A stretch of DNA of 64,000 bases from Streptomyces parvus (GTDB lineage: Bacteria; Actinomycetota; Actinomycetes; Streptomycetales; Streptomycetaceae): NCBI RefSeq assembly GCF_032121415.1, contig NZ_CP135079.1, positions 2,480,001-2,544,000 on the forward strand, read 5' to 3'. The notes under the pieces are model-generated. The model was not told where the DNA came from. It did not search any database and worked only from the letters and a program-made list of their open reading frames with translations. A program made the position numbers and the translations under genes. This document shows positions 54,981 through 64,000 of the stretch, one piece after another. Position 1 is the first letter of the stretch. Each line of letters opens with the position of its first letter.

Positions 54981-55667
54981 CTACGCGGCGAACGTCTCCG
55001 CCAACGCCACCGCCTCCCCCAGACTGTCCACCACCGGCACCCCCGCCCCCTCCAGACTGCTCCGACTGTGCGACCCCCCGGTGTACAGCACCGCCCGCGC
55101 CCCCACATGCGCCGCCGCCACCGCATCGTCCAGCGCGTCCCCGATGACCACCACGTTCTCCGGCGAGAACCCGTCCACACCGCCCGTCCCCGAAAGCGCG
55201 GCGAAGTGCCGCTCCATGTGGAGCGCCTTGCTCCCGCCGGACGGCCCGGTACGCCCCTCGACGCGGACGAACCGCGGCTCGATCCCGTACCCCCGCACCA
55301 CCGGCACCAGCTGCTCGTGCCCGTACATGCTCAGGAGCGACTGGCTGCGCCCGGCCCGCTGCCACTCGTGCAGCAGCTCCTCCGCCCCGGCGGTGAGCCC
55401 ACAGGCCGCCCGCTGCTCCGTGTAGTACCGGTGGAAGACGCCGTCCATCCGCTCCCACTCGGCCTCCGTGGGCAGCCGGCCGAGGAACCGCTCGTAGAAC
55501 CGGGGTATGGGGATGGTGTACATCTCCCGGTACTGCTCCAGCGTGATGGGCGCCAGCTCGACCTCGGCGAACGCGGCGTTCGTCGCCTGGATGACGGCAT
55601 GCGTGTCGTCGAGCAGCGTGCCGTTCCAGTCCCAGACCAGATGTGTGCGTGTCGTCCCGGAAGTCAT
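54981..55667 (-). CDS. HAD-superfamily hydrolase (phosphoglycolate phosphatase-like)
   Basis: The protein has 228 residues from ATG 55667; a TTG ten codons upstream is possible. Motif I is VWDWNGTLLDD (the nucleophile is the first Asp; W replaces the more usual F/L at the next position). Motif II is LLSMYGHE, motif III is near GGSKALHME, and motif IV is VVVIGDALDDAVAA. A helical cap (residues 25-90) places it in HAD subclass I. It is likely a phosphatase of a small sugar phosphate or glycolate phosphate; the substrate is not known. It is convergent with the DJ-1 gene. Confidence 0.9.
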   Translation of the reverse strand: MTSGTTRTHLVWDWNGTLLDDTHAVIQATNAAFAEVELAPITLEQYREMYTIPIPRFYERFLGRLPTEAEWERMDGVFHRYYTEQRAACGLTAGAEELLHEWQRAGRSQSLLSMYGHEQLVPVVRGYGIEPRFVRVEGRTGPSGGSKALHMERHFAALSGTGGVDGFSPENVVVIGDALDDAVAAAHVGARAVLYTGGSHSRSSLEGAGVPVVDSLGEAVALAETFAA

Positions 55668-55730
55668 ACGGAGAAAAATACCCGCCGGGTCCGACAACCC
55701 CGCCGGCTCGGCGCGAGCCCCGCTCCCGCC

Positions 55731-56237
55731 TCAGCGGATGAGCTGCGGAATCTCCTGCACGCCGAACCAGAGCAGCTCGTGGTCCTCGGCGCCGTCCACC
55801 GTGAACTGCGCGTCGTCGTCGCCGAGGTCAGCCGCCCCCAGGGCCGCCGCCGCGGCGGCCACGTCCTTCTCCGCGTCGTCGGCGTCCACGTGCACCGCCG
55901 CCGCCTTGGCGAGCGGCAGCGCGGCGGCGATCTTCACCTCACCGAGCGACGCCGCGCTCAGCCCGTGGTCCGGGTCGGCGGCGGCGGACCCGTCCGGTAC
56001 GTCGACGGCGACGACGACCCGGCGGCGCACCTCGTCGGGGTTCCCGGCGATCATCCGGAGCGAGGCGGCGGCGGCCCGGTTGAGTGCCGCGTACTCCAGC
56101 TCCTCGATGTCGTCGGAGACGTACCACTCCCGCAGCCCGGGGGTCACCGCGTAGGCGGTCAGCGGCCCGGGGCCGACCTCGCCCGCCCCGTGCGCCGCTG
56201 CGAGACCGGAGAGGGTCAGGGGGACGTACACGCGCAT
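55731..56237 (-). CDS. Conserved actinobacterial protein of unknown function (DUF6912-like)
   Basis: The protein has 168 residues from ATG 56237 (MRVYVPLTLSGLAAAHGAGEVGP). The middle has YVSDDIEELEYAALNRAAAASLRMI and VVVAVDVPDG; the C-terminal part is acidic and Ala-rich and ends in ELLWFGVQEIPQLI. There are no membrane segment, signal peptide or known catalytic motif. I recognise it only as a protein found beside the secA/Rv3235 region in actinobacteria. It may be co-transcribed with the HAD gene (gap 63 bp). Confidence 0.78.
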   Translation of the reverse strand: MRVYVPLTLSGLAAAHGAGEVGPGPLTAYAVTPGLREWYVSDDIEELEYAALNRAAAASLRMIAGNPDEVRRRVVVAVDVPDGSAAADPDHGLSAASLGEVKIAAALPLAKAAAVHVDADDAEKDVAAAAAALGAADLGDDDAQFTVDGAEDHELLWFGVQEIPQLIR

Positions 56238-56512
56238 GGCAGGCCGCTTTCGTAGGGGGAAACGTCCTCAGGATACGTGGGAGCGTCCCCTTTCGGGTTT
56301 CGGCAACCGGGGGCCTCCGTCCACGGCCGACGCCCCGTCACCCCCGCCGTCGCCCTTGCCTCGCAAGGGCCGAGCCACGGATAGGTGAAACCGCCCGCAC
56401 CGGATCGGCGCCCGGAGGCCCCTTGCGTCGCTGACGACCGCACCCGTAGAAGATCCCCAACAAAAGTTACCGCCCGGTAGAAGCCGGGCCCGGTCAACGG
56501 GGGCGATGGATC

Positions 56513-57001
56513 ATGAGCACGGACAGGACGAGGCCCGCCGGCCGACGCGACCAGAACGGTCCCCGTTCGGCGCCGAGCGGCCCCCGGTCTACACCGGGCG
56601 GTCCCCGGTCGGTGCCGCCACAGCGGTCCCGCAGGCTCCACCCCCACCGGCCGCAGCGGCCGCACCAGTGGTTCGCCGAGCGTCTGCTCGCGGTCCTCAG
56701 CGGCCAGCGCCCGGTGCACTGGATGCTCGGCCACACCATCGGCGAGGCCTACGACCAGCTCGCCGAACTGGCCCCCAGCACCCCGCTGAGGGCCACCCAC
56801 GGCAGCCGCCCGGTCCTCCGCCACTGCCGCGGCGCCCAGCCCGCCACCGGGGTGGTCGAGGCGTTCGCCAGCATCGCCGCGGGCGACCGGGTGCGGGCGA
56901 TGGCCTTCCGGCTGGAACAGGGCGCCGACCAGCGCTGGCGCTGCGCCGCCGTGGAGCTGGGGGGCGAACGCCTCACGGCCGGCGCACCGGGCACCCGGTG
57001 A
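56513..57001 (+). CDS. Rv3235-family protein
   Basis: The protein has 162 residues from ATG 56513. The first 50 residues are Arg/Pro/Ser-rich and disordered. The folded part runs from HQWFAERLLAVLSGQRPVHWMLGHTIGEAYDQLAELAP to VEAFASIAAGDRVRAMAFRLEQGADQRWRCAAVELG. This is the pattern of the small Rv3235 family, which is encoded next to secA in mycobacteria and Streptomyces. Its function is unknown; the conserved location suggests a link to secretion or translation, but that is inference. It is convergent with secA, with a strong hairpin between them. Confidence 0.85.
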   Translation: MSTDRTRPAGRRDQNGPRSAPSGPRSTPGGPRSVPPQRSRRLHPHRPQRPHQWFAERLLAVLSGQRPVHWMLGHTIGEAYDQLAELAPSTPLRATHGSRPVLRHCRGAQPATGVVEAFASIAAGDRVRAMAFRLEQGADQRWRCAAVELGGERLTAGAPGTR

Positions 57002-57015
57002 CGCGGCAGACGCGG

Positions 57016-57049
57016 CAGGGGCCGGACACCACGCGGTGTCCGGCCCCTG
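57016..57049. terminator. Bidirectional terminator between Rv3235-family gene and secA
   Basis: There are 15-bp perfect arms (CAGGGGCCGGACACC and complement) with an ACGC loop, 15 bp after the plus-strand stop and 21 bp after the secA stop. Confidence 0.85.
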
Positions 57050-57069
57050 CCGGGGTGCTTCTTCTGCTG

Positions 57070-59880
57070 CTACTTCTTGCGGCGGCGACCGCCGCCACCG
57101 CTCTTCTGGGCCTTGCGGCGCTCCGCACGCGTCATGCCGTCCGAGGCACCGGACGGCACACTGTCGTCGTTGGTGAAGTCGCCCTCGACGACACCGCCCT
57201 CGCCGTCCACCGTGGGAGCGGAGAAGTGGAGCCGGTCCGGCCGCTGCGGGGCCTCCAGGCCCTTGGCACGGATCTGCGGGGCGGCGGCGCCCTCCTTCTC
57301 CAGGGAGGGACGCTCGGCACCGTCCTGCACCGGAACCTCCTCGACCTGCTGCTCGACCTGGACCTCCAGGTTGAACAGGTAGCCGACGGACTCCTCCTTG
57401 ATGCCCTCCATCATGGCGTTGAACATGTCGAAGCCCTCGCGCTGGTACTCGACCAGCGGGTCCTTCTGCGCCATCGCGCGCAGGCCGATGCCCTCCTGGA
57501 GGTAGTCCATCTCGTAGAGGTGCTCGCGCCACTTGCGGTCGAGCACCGAGAGGACGACGCGGCGCTCCAGCTCACGCATGATGTCGGAGCCGAGGGTGTT
57601 CTCGCGCTCCTCGTACTGCTCGTGGATGTCGTTCTTGACCGACTCGGCGATGAACTCGGCGGTGACGCCCGCCAGGTCCCCGGCCGCCTCCTCCAGCTCC
57701 TCGACGGTGACCTTCACCGGGTAGAGCTGCTTGAAGGCGCCCCACAGCCGGTCCAGGTCCCACTCCTCGGCGAAGCCCTCGGCGGTCTCCTGCCGGATGT
57801 AGTCGTCGATCGTGTCGTCCATGAAGTGCCGGATCTGCTCCTGGAGGTCCTCTCCCTCCAGAACGCGGCGGCGCTCGCCGTAGATGACCTCGCGCTGCCG
57901 GTTGAGCACCTCGTCGTACTTCAGGACGTTCTTACGCGTCTCGAAGTTCTGCTGCTCGACCTGCGACTGGGCGGAGGCGATGGCGCGGGTGACCATCTTG
58001 TTCTCGATCGGGACGTCGTCCGGGACGTTCGCCATCGACATGACGCGCTCGACCATCTGGGCCTTGAACAGGCGCATCAGGTCGTCGCCCAGCGACAGGT
58101 AGAAGCGGGACTCGCCCGGGTCGCCCTGACGGCCGGAACGACCGCGCAGCTGGTTGTCGATACGGCGCGACTCGTGGCGCTCGGTGCCCAGCACGTAGAG
58201 CCCGCCGAGCTCCTTGACCTCTTCGAACTCCGCCTTCACGGCCTGCTCGGCCGCCTCCAGCGCGGCGGGCAGCGCGGCCGCCCACTCCTCGACGTTCTCC
58301 ACCGGGTCGAGGCCGCGCTGGCGCAGCTCCGCCTCGGCGAGGTCGTCCGGGTTGCCGCCGAGCTTGATGTCGGTGCCTCGTCCGGCCATGTTCGTCGCGA
58401 CGGTGACGGCGCCCTTGCGGCCCGCCTGGGCGACGATCGTCGCCTCCCGGTCGTGCTGCTTGGCGTTGAGGACCTCGTGCTGGACGCCGCGCTTGGAGAG
58501 CTGCTGCGAGAGGTACTCGGACTTCTCGACCGAGGTGGTGCCGACGAGGATCGGCTGGCCCTTCTCGTGCTTCTCGGCGATGTCGTCGACGACCGCGGCG
58601 AACTTCGCGACCTCGGTGCGGTAGATCAGGTCCGACTGGTCGGCGCGGACCATCGGCCGGTTCGTCGGGATCGGCACCACGCCGAGCTTGTAGATCTGGT
58701 GGAACTCGGCGGCCTCGGTCATCGCCGTACCGGTCATGCCGGAGAGCTTGTCGTAGAGGCGGAAGAAGTTCTGCAGGGTGATCGTGGCGAGGGTCTGGTT
58801 CTCGTCCTTGATGTCCACCCCTTCCTTCGCCTCGATCGCCTGGTGCATGCCCTCGTTGTAGCGGCGGCCGGCGAGGATACGGCCGGTGTGCTCGTCGACG
58901 ATCATGACTTCGCCGTCGATGACGACGTAGTCCTTGTCCTTCTTGAACAGTTCCTTCGCCTTGATGGCGTTGTTCAGATAACCGACGAGCGGGGTGTTCA
59001 CCGACTCGTAGAGGTTGTCGATGCCGAGCCAGTCCTCGACCTTGGCGACGCCGGACTCATGGATGGCCACGGTCCGCTTCTTCTCGTCGACCTCGTAGTC
59101 GCCGGTCTCCTCGATGCCCTTGAGCTGGTTGCCCGCCTCGCCCTTGGTGAGGCGGGTGACCAGCTTGGCGAAGTCGCCGTACCACTTGGTGGCCTGGTCG
59201 GCCGGGCCGGAGATGATCAGCGGCGTACGCGCCTCGTCGACCAGGATGGAGTCGACCTCGTCGACCACGGCGAAGTTGTGGCCGCGCTGGACGAGCTCGT
59301 CCTTGGACCACGCCATGTTGTCGCGGAGGTAGTCGAAGCCGAACTCGTTGTTCGTGCCGTACGTGATGTCGCAGGCGTACTGCTCGCGGCGCTGGGCCGG
59401 GGTCATGTTGGCGACGATGCAACCGACGGACAGACCCAGGAACTTGTGGACCCGGCCCATCAGCTCGGAGTCACGCTGGGCGAGGTAGTCGTTGACCGTG
59501 ATCAGGTGCACGCCCTTGCCCGAGAGCGCGTTCAGATACGTGGGCAGGGTGCCGACGAGGGTCTTGCCCTCACCGGTCTTCATCTCGGCCACATAGCCGA
59601 GGTGCAGGGCGGCTCCACCCATGATCTGTACGTCGTAGTGGCGCTGCCCGAGGACACGCTTGGCGGCTTCGCGGACCGTGGCGAACGCTTCGGGAAGCAG
59701 GTCGTCCAGGCTCTCGCCGTCCGCGTACCGTTCCTTGTACTCGTCGGTGAGCGCCCGCAGCTCGGCGTCGGAGAGGTTGACGAAGTCCTCTTCGATGGAG
59801 CTGACCTGGTCCGCGATGCGGTGCAGTTTGCGCAGGATCTTGCCTTCGCCTGCACGCATGAGCTTGTTGAAGACGGACAC
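57070..59880 (-). CDS. secA: Preprotein translocase ATPase SecA
   Basis: The protein has 936 residues from GTG 59880 ([14 protein letters not shown]); an upstream in-frame ATG would add 37 residues with no SecA likeness. Walker A lies in [21 protein letters not shown], Walker B/DEAD in [17 protein letters not shown], and the helicase motif in [16 protein letters not shown], with the arginine finger region [12 protein letters not shown]. The C-terminus is Gly/Arg/Lys-rich and lacks the zinc-binding Cys motif used to bind SecB, as usual for actinobacterial SecA1. It drives Sec-dependent export through SecYEG. It is a single-gene transcription unit with a terminator shared with the convergent neighbour. 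Confidence 0.98.
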   Translation of the reverse strand: MSVFNKLMRAGEGKILRKLHRIADQVSSIEEDFVNLSDAELRALTDEYKERYADGESLDDLLPEAFATVREAAKRVLGQRHYDVQIMGGAALHLGYVAEMKTGEGKTLVGTLPTYLNALSGKGVHLITVNDYLAQRDSELMGRVHKFLGLSVGCIVANMTPAQRREQYACDITYGTNNEFGFDYLRDNMAWSKDELVQRGHNFAVVDEVDSILVDEARTPLIISGPADQATKWYGDFAKLVTRLTKGEAGNQLKGIEETGDYEVDEKKRTVAIHESGVAKVEDWLGIDNLYESVNTPLVGYLNNAIKAKELFKKDKDYVVIDGEVMIVDEHTGRILAGRRYNEGMHQAIEAKEGVDIKDENQTLATITLQNFFRLYDKLSGMTGTAMTEAAEFHQIYKLGVVPIPTNRPMVRADQSDLIYRTEVAKFAAVVDDIAEKHEKGQPILVGTTSVEKSEYLSQQLSKRGVQHEVLNAKQHDREATIVAQAGRKGAVTVATNMAGRGTDIKLGGNPDDLAEAELRQRGLDPVENVEEWAAALPAALEAAEQAVKAEFEEVKELGGLYVLGTERHESRRIDNQLRGRSGRQGDPGESRFYLSLGDDLMRLFKAQMVERVMSMANVPDDVPIENKMVTRAIASAQSQVEQQNFETRKNVLKYDEVLNRQREVIYGERRRVLEGEDLQEQIRHFMDDTIDDYIRQETAEGFAEEWDLDRLWGAFKQLYPVKVTVEELEEAAGDLAGVTAEFIAESVKNDIHEQYEERENTLGSDIMRELERRVVLSVLDRKWREHLYEMDYLQEGIGLRAMAQKDPLVEYQREGFDMFNAMMEGIKEESVGYLFNLEVQVEQQVEEVPVQDGAERPSLEKEGAAAPQIRAKGLEAPQRPDRLHFSAPTVDGEGGVVEGDFTNDDSVPSGASDGMTRAERRKAQKSGGGGRRRKK

Positions 59881-60119
59881 TGAGGCTGGTCTCCTTGCCG
59901 GTCGGGCCTGGCACTGGGTCGTGTAATGGACTCTGGCGCGGGCACGGCAGGTGGGCCCCACCGCAACGGCCATCGTAAGCGAGGACACCACCGCGTCGGG
60001 AGGGCTGCCGTCGCGTGGACCTCACCGCACCCTTATAGGACAACGGTCCAGAGGCACGGAAGGTGCCGGGAAGCCCGAAAATGCTCGCGTCACGGCGACC
60101 GGCTCACGAGAATCGGCCC

Positions 60120-60710
60120 ATGGAGCCGATCACCCTCACCACGGAACGCCTGGTCCTGCGGCCTTTCGGCCCGCAGGACACCCAGCGGGTGCACGCCGCC
60201 TGCCAGGACCCGGACATCCAGCGCTGGACGGTGATCCCCTCCCCGTACCGCCTCACCGACGCGGAACTGTTCACCACGAAGCTCGCCCCGGCGGGCTGGC
60301 AGGACGACTCCGCCTACGGCTTCGCCCTGACCCTGCGGGGGACCGGGACGCTCGTCGGAGCGCTCGGTATCGACCGTCGCAGCCGTCCGGGGACGTACGA
60401 GGTGGGCTACTGGTCCGCAAAGGAGCACCGCGGCCACGGCTACGTCACCGAGGCGGTGCTCGGCTCCGCCCGCTGGGCCTTCGCCTCGCTCGGAGCGGAC
60501 CGGCTGGAGTGGCGGGCCGAGATCGGCAATCTCGCCTCGCGGGCCGTCGCCCTGCGGGCGGGGTTCCGGCTTGAGGGCGAACAACGGTCCGGGCTGCTCA
60601 ACAAAGGCGTGCGGCGCGACGCCTGGACGGCGGCCCTGCTCCCGTCCGACCTCGGGCTCGCGGGTACCCACCCGTACGTCCCCGGGCGGCCCGCGCCCCG
60701 GCCCGCCTGA
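60120..60710 (+). CDS. GNAT family N-acetyltransferase (RimJ/RimL-like)
   Basis: The protein has 196 residues from ATG 60120; an upstream start would add 19 residues. The fold is complete: ITLTTERLVLRPFGPQDTQRV, VGALGIDRRSRPGTYEVGYWSAKEHRGHGYVTEAV (acetyl-CoA loop HRGHGYVTEA), LEWRAEIGNLASRAVALRAGFRLEG and a C-terminal LLNKGVRRDAWTAALLPSDL. This is the typical layout of the ribosomal-protein N-terminal acetylase group. It is followed 63 bp later by a YcaQ/AlkX-like gene on the same strand. The substrate is unknown. Confidence 0.9.
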   Translation: MEPITLTTERLVLRPFGPQDTQRVHAACQDPDIQRWTVIPSPYRLTDAELFTTKLAPAGWQDDSAYGFALTLRGTGTLVGALGIDRRSRPGTYEVGYWSAKEHRGHGYVTEAVLGSARWAFASLGADRLEWRAEIGNLASRAVALRAGFRLEGEQRSGLLNKGVRRDAWTAALLPSDLGLAGTHPYVPGRPAPRPA

Positions 60711-60773
60711 CCCCCGCGATCCAGGGGGGATTCCGGGGCCGGACTGTCAGTGTCGGCGTCTAGGGTTCGACGT

Positions 60774-61961
60774 ATGACGCCTGTGCCTCCTCCCGCAGTC
60801 GAACTCTCCGCCGACCAGGCCCGCCGCATAGCCCTGCGCGCCCAGGGCTTCCTGGGGGCCCCGGACCGCCGGGCAGGGGTGCCGGGGGTGCTGCGCCATC
60901 TCGGCGCGGTCCAGCTGGACACGATCTCGGTGCTGGCCCGCTCGCACGAGCTGATCCCCTACGCCCGGCTCGGCCCGGTGGGCCGCCGGACGGTGGAGGA
61001 GGCGTATTGGTCGGGCGGTCGCACCTTCGAGTACTGGTCGCACGCCGCGTGCATCCTGCCCGTCGAGGAGTGGCCGCACTTCGCGTTCCGCCGCCGCGCC
61101 TACCGCTCCCGCCCGCACTGGCACCACGATCTGCCCGACGGTGTGTACGACACCGTGATCAAGCAGCTGCGCGACGAGGGCCCGCTGACGGCCACCGAGC
61201 TGGGCGGCGCGAAGAATGGCGGCGAGTGGTGGGACTGGTCGGCGTCCAAGGTCGCCGTCGAGCGGGCGCTGATGTACGGCGAGGTGGTGTGCACCGAGCG
61301 GCGCGGCTGGAAGCGGATCTACGACCTGGCCGAGCGGGCCATTCCGGACGCCCTGCTGCACGACGAGCTGAGCGACGCCGAGTGCCGGCGGCGGCTGGTC
61401 GCGCTGGCGGGCAGGTCCCTGGGCGTCGGCACCCGCAGCGACATCGCGGACTACCACCGGCTGAGGGGCGAGGAGTTCGACGCCGTGGTGGCGGACTCGG
61501 GGCTGGTCCCGGTCGTGGTGGAGGGCTGGACGAAGCCCGCCTGGGCGGACCCGGAGGCCCTGGCCAAGGAGCCGCGCGGCCGCCACCGTACGACGCTGCT
61601 GTCGCCGTTCGACTCCCTGATCTGGGAGCGGGCGCGCACGGAGCGGATCTTCGACTTCACCCATCGGCTGGAGGCCTACGTGCCCAAGCAGAAGCGGATC
61701 CACGGCTATTTCGCGATGCCGCTGCTGGCGGGCGGAAAGCTCCAGGGCCGGGTCGACCCGGCCCGCGAGGGCAGCACGCTGGTCGCCAAGCAGGCGTCCT
61801 TGGCCGGTCCGAAGGCGGTGGCCCCGATGGCCGAGGCGCTGGTGGAGGCGGCGGCCTGGGTGGGCTGCACGGACATCCGGGTCGACCGGGTGGACGCGCC
61901 GGAGCTGCGCGAGCCGCTCCGGACGGAGATCGGCCACGCGTTCCGGCGCGCCGGTCGCTGA
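60774..61961 (+). CDS. HTH_42 DNA glycosylase, YcaQ/AlkX-like
   Basis: The protein has 395 residues from ATG 60774. It belongs to the winged-helix HTH_42 family of E. coli YcaQ (AlkX) and Streptomyces AlkZ. The catalytic motif near residue 45 is VQLDTISVLARSHELI: Q-x-D, the form of AlkX enzymes, which open interstrand crosslinks and remove N7-alkylpurines, rather than the Q-x-Q of AlkZ self-resistance enzymes. Other family strings are YWSHAACILPVEEWP, ALMYGEVVCTERRGWKRIYDL and LLSPFDSLIWERAR. No antibiotic cluster adjoins it, which fits a housekeeping repair role. It is convergent with the response-regulator gene 4 bp away. Confidence 0.87.
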   Translation: MTPVPPPAVELSADQARRIALRAQGFLGAPDRRAGVPGVLRHLGAVQLDTISVLARSHELIPYARLGPVGRRTVEEAYWSGGRTFEYWSHAACILPVEEWPHFAFRRRAYRSRPHWHHDLPDGVYDTVIKQLRDEGPLTATELGGAKNGGEWWDWSASKVAVERALMYGEVVCTERRGWKRIYDLAERAIPDALLHDELSDAECRRRLVALAGRSLGVGTRSDIADYHRLRGEEFDAVVADSGLVPVVVEGWTKPAWADPEALAKEPRGRHRTTLLSPFDSLIWERARTERIFDFTHRLEAYVPKQKRIHGYFAMPLLAGGKLQGRVDPAREGSTLVAKQASLAGPKAVAPMAEALVEAAAWVGCTDIRVDRVDAPELREPLRTEIGHAFRRAGR

Positions 61962-61965
61962 CCGG

Positions 61966-62721
61966 CTACCGGATCTCCAGGATCTTCTCGCGCATGGCAT
62001 AGACCACGGCTTCCATCCGGGAGTGCAGCTGCAGTTTCTCCAGGATATTGCGGACGTGGTTCTTGACCGTGTTCTCGGAAATGAACAACTCCTTGGCGAT
62101 ATCCCGGTTGTTCATGCCGGTCGCCACGAGTTTCAGCACCTCCAGCTCACGTTCGGTGAGCCGGGGCGCCGGCACGAGCCGCCGCTCGTCGGTGCGCTGG
62201 ATCATCGATTTGAACTCGGTGAGCAGCTTGGAGGCCATGGAGGGGCTGATCTGGGACTGGCCGTCGGCGACCGCGCGAATGGCCGTGGCGACCTCGTCGG
62301 TGGAGATCTCCTTGAGGAGATAGCCGGTCGCGCCCGCCTTGATCGCCTCGTAGAGGTCGGCCTCCTCGTCGCTGATCGTCAGCATGATGATCTTCGCGCT
62401 GGGGGCCACCTCCTTGATGGCGGTGCAGGCCTCGATGCCGCCGCGTTTGGGCATCCGGACATCCATCAGAACGATGTCGGGCAGCAGGTCCGCGGCCTTG
62501 TCGACCGCCTCGGATCCGTCCCCGGCCTCGCCGATGACGTGGATGTCCTCCTCCTGCGCGAGGACGATCTCCAGACCCCTGCGGAAGAGCGCGTGGTCAT
62601 CGACCACGAGGACCCTGATGGGCTCCTTGCGAGAAGCGTCGTCCGCGTCCGCACCGGTGTACCCACCGGTGTCGTCGTCGGAGTCGTTCGCATCACGCAC
62701 GGGCCCGAAGGTGTCCGCCAT
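61966..62721 (-). CDS. NarL/FixJ-family response regulator (orphan)
   Basis: The protein has 251 residues from ATG 62721, with GGGGGAGGA seven bases upstream. After a 33-residue acidic leader the receiver domain runs 34-150: [13 protein letters not shown] (acid pocket), [14 protein letters not shown] (phospho-acceptor Asp), the Thr in MLTIS and the Lys in LLKE. The LuxR-type helix-turn-helix is at about 185-250: [40 protein letters not shown]. No histidine kinase gene is adjacent, so its partner is unknown. The very polar leader before the receiver is unusual. Confidence 0.93.
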   Translation of the reverse strand: MADTFGPVRDANDSDDDTGGYTGADADDASRKEPIRVLVVDDHALFRRGLEIVLAQEEDIHVIGEAGDGSEAVDKAADLLPDIVLMDVRMPKRGGIEACTAIKEVAPSAKIIMLTISDEEADLYEAIKAGATGYLLKEISTDEVATAIRAVADGQSQISPSMASKLLTEFKSMIQRTDERRLVPAPRLTERELEVLKLVATGMNNRDIAKELFISENTVKNHVRNILEKLQLHSRMEAVVYAMREKILEIR

Positions 62722-62850
62722 CGTTCCTCCCCCTGAAGGCCACGGTCTGAAGTGTCGGTCGTTCGCCAACGGCACCTCACGGAACACCGATTGGCTCGGT
62801 CCGCCATGATTCCATGCCCCGGCCCCGGGACGGTGGTCCTGTGCCCGAGC

Positions 62851-62893
62851 GCGGGTGCCCCCGGTGGCGTGAAAACGCCCCGGGGGCACCCGC
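62851..62893 (-). terminator. hpf terminator
   Basis: There are 14-bp perfect arms (GCGGGTGCCCCCGG/CCGGGGGCACCCGC) with a 15-nt loop that contains TTTT on the minus strand, 12 bp past the hpf stop. Confidence 0.75.
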
Positions 62894-62904
62894 GTGATGT
62901 TGCC

Positions 62905-63594
62905 TCAGCCGCCGAGCGCACCGCCCGCGCCGCCTGCCTCGTCCGCGGCGAGCGGGTCGGTCCTCAGGTGGATGACGCCGTAGTCGTAGGCGTGTCGCCG
63001 GTAGACGACGCTGGGCTCCTTCGTCTCGGAGTCGACGAACAAATAGAAGTCGTGGCCGACCAGTTCCATCTCGTAGAGCGCCTGGTCGAGCGACATGGGT
63101 GCGGCGGTGTGGGTCTTCTCGCGCATCACGAGAGGCCCTTCGCCCTGCACTTCGAGCGAGCCGATCTTCGTGGTGGGGACGGGCGCCGGCGACTGGTCGC
63201 CGACCAGCTCACCGTCCTCGTCGAACGAAGCTACGCCGGGGACGACGTCCCCGACCTCGGCAGCCGACAGACGGCCGTTGCCACGGCGGCTGTAGCGCTT
63301 GTCGTGCTGCTTGCGCAGCCGGGCCTCCAGCTTTCCGGTGGCCAGGTCGAGCGCTGCGTAAGGGTCGCCCGCCGCCGCTTCCGCCCGGATGACCGGCCCC
63401 CGGGAGCGGAGCGTGATCTCCACCCGGTCGGAACGGTCGGCCTGACGGGGATTCGGCTCCTTGGACACCTCGACGTCGAGGCTGATCACCTTGCCGTCGA
63501 ACTTCTGGATCTTGTCCAGCTTCAGCTTCTCGGCCACGTGCTTGCGGAACCGCTCGGGCACCTCGGTCTTGCGGCCCTTGACGACGATGTCCAC
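62905..63594 (-). CDS. hpf: Long-form ribosome hibernation promoting factor
   Basis: The protein has 229 residues from GTG 63594 (VDIVVKGRKTEVPERFRKHVAEKL). The N-terminal S30AE/YfiA domain (1-110) carries the basic surface that enters the 30S decoding site. The C-terminal domain (about 165-215) has the dimerisation sequence PMSLDQALYEMELVGHDFYLFVDSETKEPSVVYRRHAYDYGVI, split here only by description, and this long form joins two 70S ribosomes into 100S particles. It protects ribosomes in stationary phase and stress. The 406-bp upstream region holds two clear palindromes and several stress-promoter-like elements. Confidence 0.95.
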   Translation of the reverse strand: MDIVVKGRKTEVPERFRKHVAEKLKLDKIQKFDGKVISLDVEVSKEPNPRQADRSDRVEITLRSRGPVIRAEAAAGDPYAALDLATGKLEARLRKQHDKRYSRRGNGRLSAAEVGDVVPGVASFDEDGELVGDQSPAPVPTTKIGSLEVQGEGPLVMREKTHTAAPMSLDQALYEMELVGHDFYLFVDSETKEPSVVYRRHAYDYGVIHLRTDPLAADEAGGAGGALGG

Positions 63595-63894
63595 GCAGAA
63601 CTCCGTTCCCGGATCGCCCCGCTCCGTGGCGGGGCATCTCCCTTTTGCACCAGGCCCCGGCGTTCCCCAGGGCCTCGGACTCGGTGGCTTTCGCCTCCTC
63701 CTCCCCTGCCGGAGGGATCGCAACCCCACCGACTTTGCGTGCTTCTCCTACCGGTGAGTTACCTGCCCGAAACCTGATGGCGCATTCATCGAGGTGCGGC
63801 ATTCACCGTTCCTCACAACCGAACATAGCCTGCACACCAGGGTCTCGGCACCCGCTACTGGCACGTACCTCCATTCAGGGGGTCTTGACCTCTC

Positions 63895-63918
63895 ATTACC
63901 TGCAACGATGCAGGTAAT
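63895..63918. promoter_or_regulatory. Perfect palindrome upstream of hpf
   Basis: Arms ATTACCTGCA/TGCAGGTAAT flank a 4-nt centre, about 300 bp before the hpf start. It is AT-richer than its surroundings and lacks a T-run, so it looks more like an operator than a terminator. Confidence 0.5.
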
Positions 63919-63975
63919 CGGTCAGTTCCGGTTTATTTCGAAGGCGGAGGGAGAAGCTGCGACGACAGCCGCCCG

Positions 63976-63999
63976 GAGCCCTCCGTGCACGGAGGGCTC
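63976..63999. terminator. Hairpin at the right edge
   Basis: There are 10-bp perfect arms GAGCCCTCCG/CGGAGGGCTC with a TGCA loop. It is probably the terminator of a minus-strand gene lying beyond the window. Confidence 0.55.
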
Positions 64000-64000
64000 G

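Larger units (their letters stand above)
63595..64000. other. hpf upstream region
   Basis: There is no convincing gene in these 406 bp. They contain a 10-bp-arm palindrome (63895-63918), a GGAAC-N18-GTT element overlapping it on the minus strand (63904-63929) that resembles ECF-type (SigR-like) promoters, a GGTTT...CGGTAG pair nearer the gene that loosely resembles a SigB-type promoter, and a terminator-like hairpin at the window edge. Confidence 0.5.

Noticed and set aside
54835..55458. Open frame antisense or out of frame over the HAD gene
   Set aside because: It is Gly/Arg-rich and motif-free, and it overlaps a frame with all HAD motifs; its start would lie inside that gene.
56506..59883. 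Long plus-strand open frame antisense to secA
   Set aside because: It is an antisense shadow of secA: His/Val/Leu/Asp-rich, no domain, and it runs through the Rv3235-family gene in the wrong frame.

Overview
The window is a gene-dense, very GC-rich stretch of Streptomyces chromosome. The evidence is the strong third-codon GC bias, many GTG starts, an actinobacterial tmRNA beside smpB, Streptomyces-type Ser/Thr kinases (PkaA/PkaB-like), a 180-kDa-class NAD-glutamate dehydrogenase, and a gene order that matches, from memory, the S. coelicolor SCO2954-SCO3009 core region. I see no insertion sequence, integrase, tRNA gene or CRISPR array. The left edge cuts an anti-sigma gene. The right edge lies in the upstream region of hpf.

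Layout. 1-9.5 kb: an ECF sigma/anti-sigma pair, a CGNR zinc-finger regulator, two convergent GNAT acetyltransferases, a nitrate-assimilation pair (NnaR-like regulator and NarK transporter) with a GlnR-type box between them, a broken membrane acyltransferase, and a LysR regulator divergent from an MFS transporter with a T-N11-A palindrome between them. 9.5-16.5 kb: ribosome rescue (ssrA, smpB), a C-terminal processing protease, ftsX/ftsE, a tiny zinc-ribbon membrane protein, a repeat-rich LAETG sortase substrate, and release factor 2 (prfB). 16.5-24.1 kb: kinases PkaB and PkaA, divergent from a large FHA protein with a FtsK/EccC-like domain whose Walker A lysine is replaced. 24.3-28 kb: a sugar ABC importer (lipoprotein and two permeases, no ATPase) in which one permease carries an SdrD/Cna-B-like domain in a loop.

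28.2-48.7 kb is a large cell-wall-polymer locus. It has four long proteins that join an N-terminal GT2 glycosyltransferase-like domain to a C-terminal TagF-like (CDP-glycerol glycerophosphotransferase family) domain, one stand-alone TagF-like enzyme, a GT4 glycosyltransferase, two methyltransferases (one TylF-like), a membrane protein, a TetR regulator and a TagG/TagH-type ABC exporter. Several domains have lost catalytic residues, which suggests division of labour among paralogues. Together the genes look able to build, methylate and export a phosphate-containing wall glycopolymer.

48.8-64 kb returns to housekeeping: NAD-glutamate dehydrogenase, a DJ-1/PfpI protein, a HAD phosphatase, a small conserved protein, an Rv3235-family protein convergent with secA, a GNAT, a YcaQ/AlkX-like DNA glycosylase, a NarL-type response regulator and long-form hpf. 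Strong inverted repeats mark most operon ends.
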